Both the position numbers and the translations under genes were made by a program. Shown here one piece after another: positions 6,606 to 9,390 of a stretch of DNA of 9,390 nucleotides. A model generated the notes under the pieces. That model ran no database searches. It had not been told where the DNA came from and saw nothing but the letters and a program-made list of their open reading frames with translations. Location: contig JAJTHY010000097.1 of the NCBI GenBank assembly GCA_021298045.1, positions 1 to 9,390 on the forward strand. Direction: 5' to 3'. Numbering within the stretch: the first letter of the stretch is position 1; each line of letters opens with the position of its first letter. Source of the DNA: Candidatus Jidaibacter sp. GTDB lineage: Bacteria > Pseudomonadota > Alphaproteobacteria > Rickettsiales > Midichloriaceae.

Positions 6606-9077
6606 TCAAGACATCATAACTTCTTTAACAACAACCAACAATTGCTTTAACGAAAATGGCTTAGCCATGAAATTAAAATCTCTGTTATCGCCATATTCTT
6701 CAGTAAATGCTTCCTCTGCATAACCAGAAATGAAAATAACCTTAATTTTAGGCATAATCTCTTTTAACTTAGTTACAAGACTTGGACCACTCATTTCTGG
6801 CATCAATACATCAGTAAGCAAAAGATCAAATTGTATATTGCCTTCAAGTATTTTCTCCAAAGCTTCTTTTGCCGAGGAAAAATCAATTACTGTATACCCT
6901 TTGTTGGTTAAGACATTTTTAGCAAAAATTCTTATGGCATCTTCATCTTCTACTAAAACAATAACGCCACTTCCCATTACATCGCTTGCAATATAATTGG
7001 TTTTATTAGATATTTTTTTGGGCTCAATAACCTCTTCAGGATAGCATCTAGGGAATAAAATTAAAAATTTAGTTCCTTTACCAACCTTGCTCTTTACAAA
7101 AATATATGCGTCAGATTGATGAATAACGCCGTAAACCGTGGAAAGACCCAGTCCAGTGCCAGACATGTCTGATTTTGTGGTATAAAACGGTTCAAATATA
7201 CTCTTGATGTTTTCCTTAGGAATTCCACACCCACTATCTTCTACTGAAATCATTACGTACTCCCCTAATGGTGGTTTTTTCTCACCTGGAGGAGATGAAT
7301 AGCCGTGCAACTTAGAGCTTTGTGTTAAAGAAAAATTTTCTACTGATATCAATAACTCACCCGCGTTACCCTTAGCTTGCTGAGCATTTACAACTAAATT
7401 TAAAATTACCTGCTCCATTTGGACGATATCAACTTTTATATACCAAATGTTTGGATCCATCTGTTGAACAAATTTTATCCTAGTTCCTATTAATCTATGA
7501 ATTAATGGCGTAAACTCGCTAAATAAGTCTATAGGACTAACCACTTTTGGCTTCAATGTTTGTTTACGAGAAAAAGCTAGCAACCGATTAACCAAATTAG
7601 AAGCTCTATCAGCGCTTTGCTTTATTTGCATGATGTTTAAAAATGATGGGTCTCCCATACCATGCCTTAACAACAATAAATCACAAAAACCAGAAATTGC
7701 TGTTAATATGTTATTAAAGTCGTGTGCAACAGATCCTACCAGCTGTCCCATGGTCTGCATTCTTTGGGAGTGAGCTAGGTTTTCCTCAAGCTGGTTTTGT
7801 TGCGTGATATCCAGAACCCTTACAATTATGCCATGAAATTTTCCATCTAAGTTTAATATCTTACCTAAAAATACTTCAAACACTTTAGGTGAACTTTTCA
7901 GATGCATTATTAAATCACTGTTAACTTCAGAAGCGCCAGAAGCTAAATCTTTAATGTTTTGGTTAATCTCATCCACATGCTCATTTACAAACAAATCTGA
8001 AAAGTTAGAGCCAACTGACTTCTTCTTATCTGTCAAATCCATAAAAGACTGATTCATTCTTAAAATTTCCCCAACATCATTTAGTATGCAAACGGGATAA
8101 GGTGATTTCTCAAAAAAACATTTCCAGCTATAATCTACCCAATATTTCTCGAGATGATCGGTAAAATAATTAATTTCTTTTTGTCTAAGGCGAATCAAAA
8201 ATCCATAGGATTTCATTGGGGATTTACCTTCATTACGTTCATTAACAGTGATCAAGAGAAAATTGGCAATATCGTTATGCTTAGTGCGGATAGTAACAAA
8301 TCTTTGCGTGTAGGCTACTTCCATTATTTCATGGTCAATGTTATCGTTGCTTTCATTAATTATTAAATCTTTGAGTGCTACAGATGTTTCAAAAAGTTCA
8401 GAAAGCTTATACCCCATACCATTTGCGAATTGGATATTCGCCTTAGAGATGAATCCATGCCTATCTAACTCAAAATACCCTATTGGCAGTTGATCATAAA
8501 ATATTTTATTGCTACTAATGAAGCTTTGCCTAATTTTCACGCAGTGCACACCAGCAGAGGTTTGCAATGGCTTTATAATCAAATCGTGATTTTTGCGATT
8601 GTATATCACATCAGTAACATATAAGGCATCCATATGCCTTATCAACCTTTCACCACTGATATTTTGAGGCTGGCGCTTAACGAACCCTTCTATTTGCGCT
8701 ATTTCAAAATCGTTAATATCAAGCTCAGCAAGTAAGGATGAAAGCTCTTTGTTGTCGGAGGCTTCTTGAATAGTTTCCTGGAAGTTAAAGCAATTTAAAT
8801 TATTATCAATAAGGCAAAGAATGTTTCCGTCAATGTTCGCAATTTCATTGAACGCCGCTATGTCATCTTCGTTTCTTTTAATCTTTAAAGCAAAGTGTCT
8901 AAGCATTATGATGTTTACAATGCAAGCAAGACCAAAACTTAGGAGGTAGCTAAAAAAGATAGCAATCACATCTGCGCCATCCCATGTTAGAACCGCAAGA
9001 AAAGATAAGCAGCCTATTAAAAATACGCCTATTATAATAGTAAGCGGCCTTATAATTAACCTTAGTTTACTCTCCAC
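6606..9077 (-). CDS. cckA: CckA-type hybrid sensor histidine kinase
   Basis: In Alphaproteobacteria CckA is an inner-membrane bifunctional kinase/phosphatase that passes phosphate through its own receiver domain to ChpT and then to CtrA and CpdR, controlling cell cycle or development. The 823 residues show two membrane helices (about 10-31 and 34-59), a linker that may hold a decayed PAS fold (about 65-185), PAS domains near 193-305 and 318-440, a HisKA domain with GQLVGSVAHDFNN (phosphorylated H452), an ATPase domain with N box (LNLVVNAQQ), DSGCGI, FEPFYTTK and GTGLGL, and a C-terminal receiver (about 705-822) with acidic E710/D711, phospho-acceptor D756 in TDVLMP, and K806. The AHDFNN box and kinase-receiver order are those of CckA. 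Caulobacter CckA is about 690 residues, so the sensory part here is longer. The start is GTG 9077, with a Shine-Dalgarno site upstream. A response regulator gene lies 84 bp upstream on the same strand. Downstream partners (chpT, ctrA) are not in the window. Confidence 0.9.
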   Translation of the reverse strand: MESKLRLIIRPLTIIIGVFLIGCLSFLAVLTWDGADVIAIFFSYLLSFGLACIVNIIMLRHFALKIKRNEDDIAAFNEIANIDGNILCLIDNNLNCFNFQETIQEASDNKELSSLLAELDINDFEIAQIEGFVKRQPQNISGERLIRHMDALYVTDVIYNRKNHDLIIKPLQTSAGVHCVKIRQSFISSNKIFYDQLPIGYFELDRHGFISKANIQFANGMGYKLSELFETSVALKDLIINESNDNIDHEIMEVAYTQRFVTIRTKHNDIANFLLITVNERNEGKSPMKSYGFLIRLRQKEINYFTDHLEKYWVDYSWKCFFEKSPYPVCILNDVGEILRMNQSFMDLTDKKKSVGSNFSDLFVNEHVDEINQNIKDLASGASEVNSDLIMHLKSSPKVFEVFLGKILNLDGKFHGIIVRVLDITQQNQLEENLAHSQRMQTMGQLVGSVAHDFNNILTAISGFCDLLLLRHGMGDPSFLNIMQIKQSADRASNLVNRLLAFSRKQTLKPKVVSPIDLFSEFTPLIHRLIGTRIKFVQQMDPNIWYIKVDIVQMEQVILNLVVNAQQAKGNAGELLISVENFSLTQSSKLHGYSSPPGEKKPPLGEYVMISVEDSGCGIPKENIKSIFEPFYTTKSDMSGTGLGLSTVYGVIHQSDAYIFVKSKVGKGTKFLILFPRCYPEEVIEPKKISNKTNYIASDVMGSGVIVLVEDEDAIRIFAKNVLTNKGYTVIDFSSAKEALEKILEGNIQFDLLLTDVLMPEMSGPSLVTKLKEIMPKIKVIFISGYAEEAFTEEYGDNRDFNFMAKPFSLKQLLVVVKEVMMS

Positions 9078-9089
9078 AAGAAAAAATAA

Positions 9090-9094
9090 CTCCT
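9090..9094 (-). promoter_or_regulatory. Ribosome binding site of cckA
   Basis: On the minus strand TAGGAG lies upstream of the GTG start, with 12 bases between AGGAG and GTG. This is somewhat long but is the clearest Shine-Dalgarno sequence of any gene here, and it supports the GTG start since no in-frame start codon lies nearer to it. Confidence 0.5.
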
Positions 9095-9161
9095 ACTTGG
9101 ATGTTTATTTTATGGGAATGATGCAAAATATAAATTTTACTAAATAATCCCTGTATCAAAC

Positions 9162-9390
9162 TTAGGAGATATTCTTATTTTTTTCCTCGTCGGCTTTAAG
9201 TGTATATCCACCAAGTCTGATAGTCTTAATAATATCTACTTCATCAGAACTTACGTCAAGCAAGCTTTTACGAAGACGAGTGATATGAACATCCACGGTG
9301 CGCGAACCAACGAATACATCTGCTCCCCAGATCTTATCCATAAGAGCTTCTCTTGAATATACTCTACCAGGGTTCTCCATAAGAATTTGT
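9162..9390 (-). CDS. OmpR/PhoB-family response regulator, C-terminal DNA-binding part; 5' end outside window
   Basis: Only the last 76 codons are in the window. They encode the winged-helix DNA-binding domain of an OmpR/PhoB-type response regulator: QILMENPG, then RVYSREALMDKIWG, the recognition-helix region RTVDVHITRLRKSL, and the closing wing with IKTIRLGGYTL, ending in a charged, lysine-rich tail. The open frame continues through the right edge, so the ATG in LMENPG is internal. The usual receiver domain would lie beyond the edge. The recognition helix resembles PhoB and PetR and differs from CtrA (which has DVFVCKLRKK there), so this is unlikely to be CtrA. Its position 84 bp upstream of cckA on the same strand allows co-transcription, but being adjacent does not make it the CckA target. 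The target promoters cannot be inferred. Confidence 0.9.
   Translation of the reverse strand, partial: QILMENPGRVYSREALMDKIWGADVFVGSRTVDVHITRLRKSLLDVSSDEVDIIKTIRLGGYTLKADEEKNKNIS

Noticed and set aside
9078..9161. CtrA-binding site (TTAA-N7-TTAA) or own promoter before cckA
   Set aside because: No such spaced pair is present. TTGATA followed by TAAAAT has a spacer of only 14 bases, too short to support a promoter call.

Overview
The window reads as an AT-rich alphaproteobacterial chromosome segment, most likely from the Rickettsiales/Holosporales side of the class. The grounds are: (i) at the left edge, the coding piece of a circularly permuted two-piece tmRNA, whose tag contains ANDNF twice and ends in AVAAAA; (ii) a CckA-type hybrid histidine kinase, the cell-cycle kinase characteristic of Alphaproteobacteria; (iii) weak or absent Shine-Dalgarno sites at most starts; and (iv) two copies of a small palindromic repeat. 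The assignment is inferred from gene content, not from a phylogeny.

Layout, left to right. Positions 1-133 (+) hold the 3' part of the ssrA coding piece. A palindromic repeat (185-258) separates it from convergent tsaE (281-709, -), the ATPase of tRNA t6A synthesis. Divergent from tsaE, and probably sharing one tandem leftward-to-rightward unit, are pepA (leucyl aminopeptidase, 777-2267, +) and a UbiH/Coq6-family FAD hydroxylase (2254-3438, +), which overlap by 14 bases. A perfect 10-bp stem-loop covers the ubiH stop codon and closes this unit against the convergent membrane protein gene corC-like (3459-4772, -). A 336-bp gap (4773-5108) carries a corC promoter candidate, a second, inverted copy of the repeat and the glnA terminator. 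glnA (5109-6527, -) encodes type I glutamine synthetase with an intact adenylylation site. cckA (6606-9077, -) and the C-terminal part of an OmpR/PhoB-family response regulator (9162 to the right edge, -) fill the rest.

Functionally this is mostly core housekeeping: ribosome rescue (tmRNA), tRNA modification (TsaE), peptide turnover (PepA), quinone synthesis (UbiH), ion or envelope homeostasis (CorC-like), nitrogen assimilation (GlnA) and signal transduction (CckA, response regulator). PepA and tmRNA are thematically linked through protein and peptide turnover but are not co-transcribed. The response regulator and cckA lie on one strand 84 bp apart, with glnA 78 bp downstream of cckA, so read-through from the signalling genes into glnA is possible.

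I see no phage, transposase, CRISPR, toxin-antitoxin or biosynthetic cluster, and no undescribed multi-gene system. The most noteworthy item is the long, internally duplicated tmRNA tag with an apparently non-alanine resume codon.
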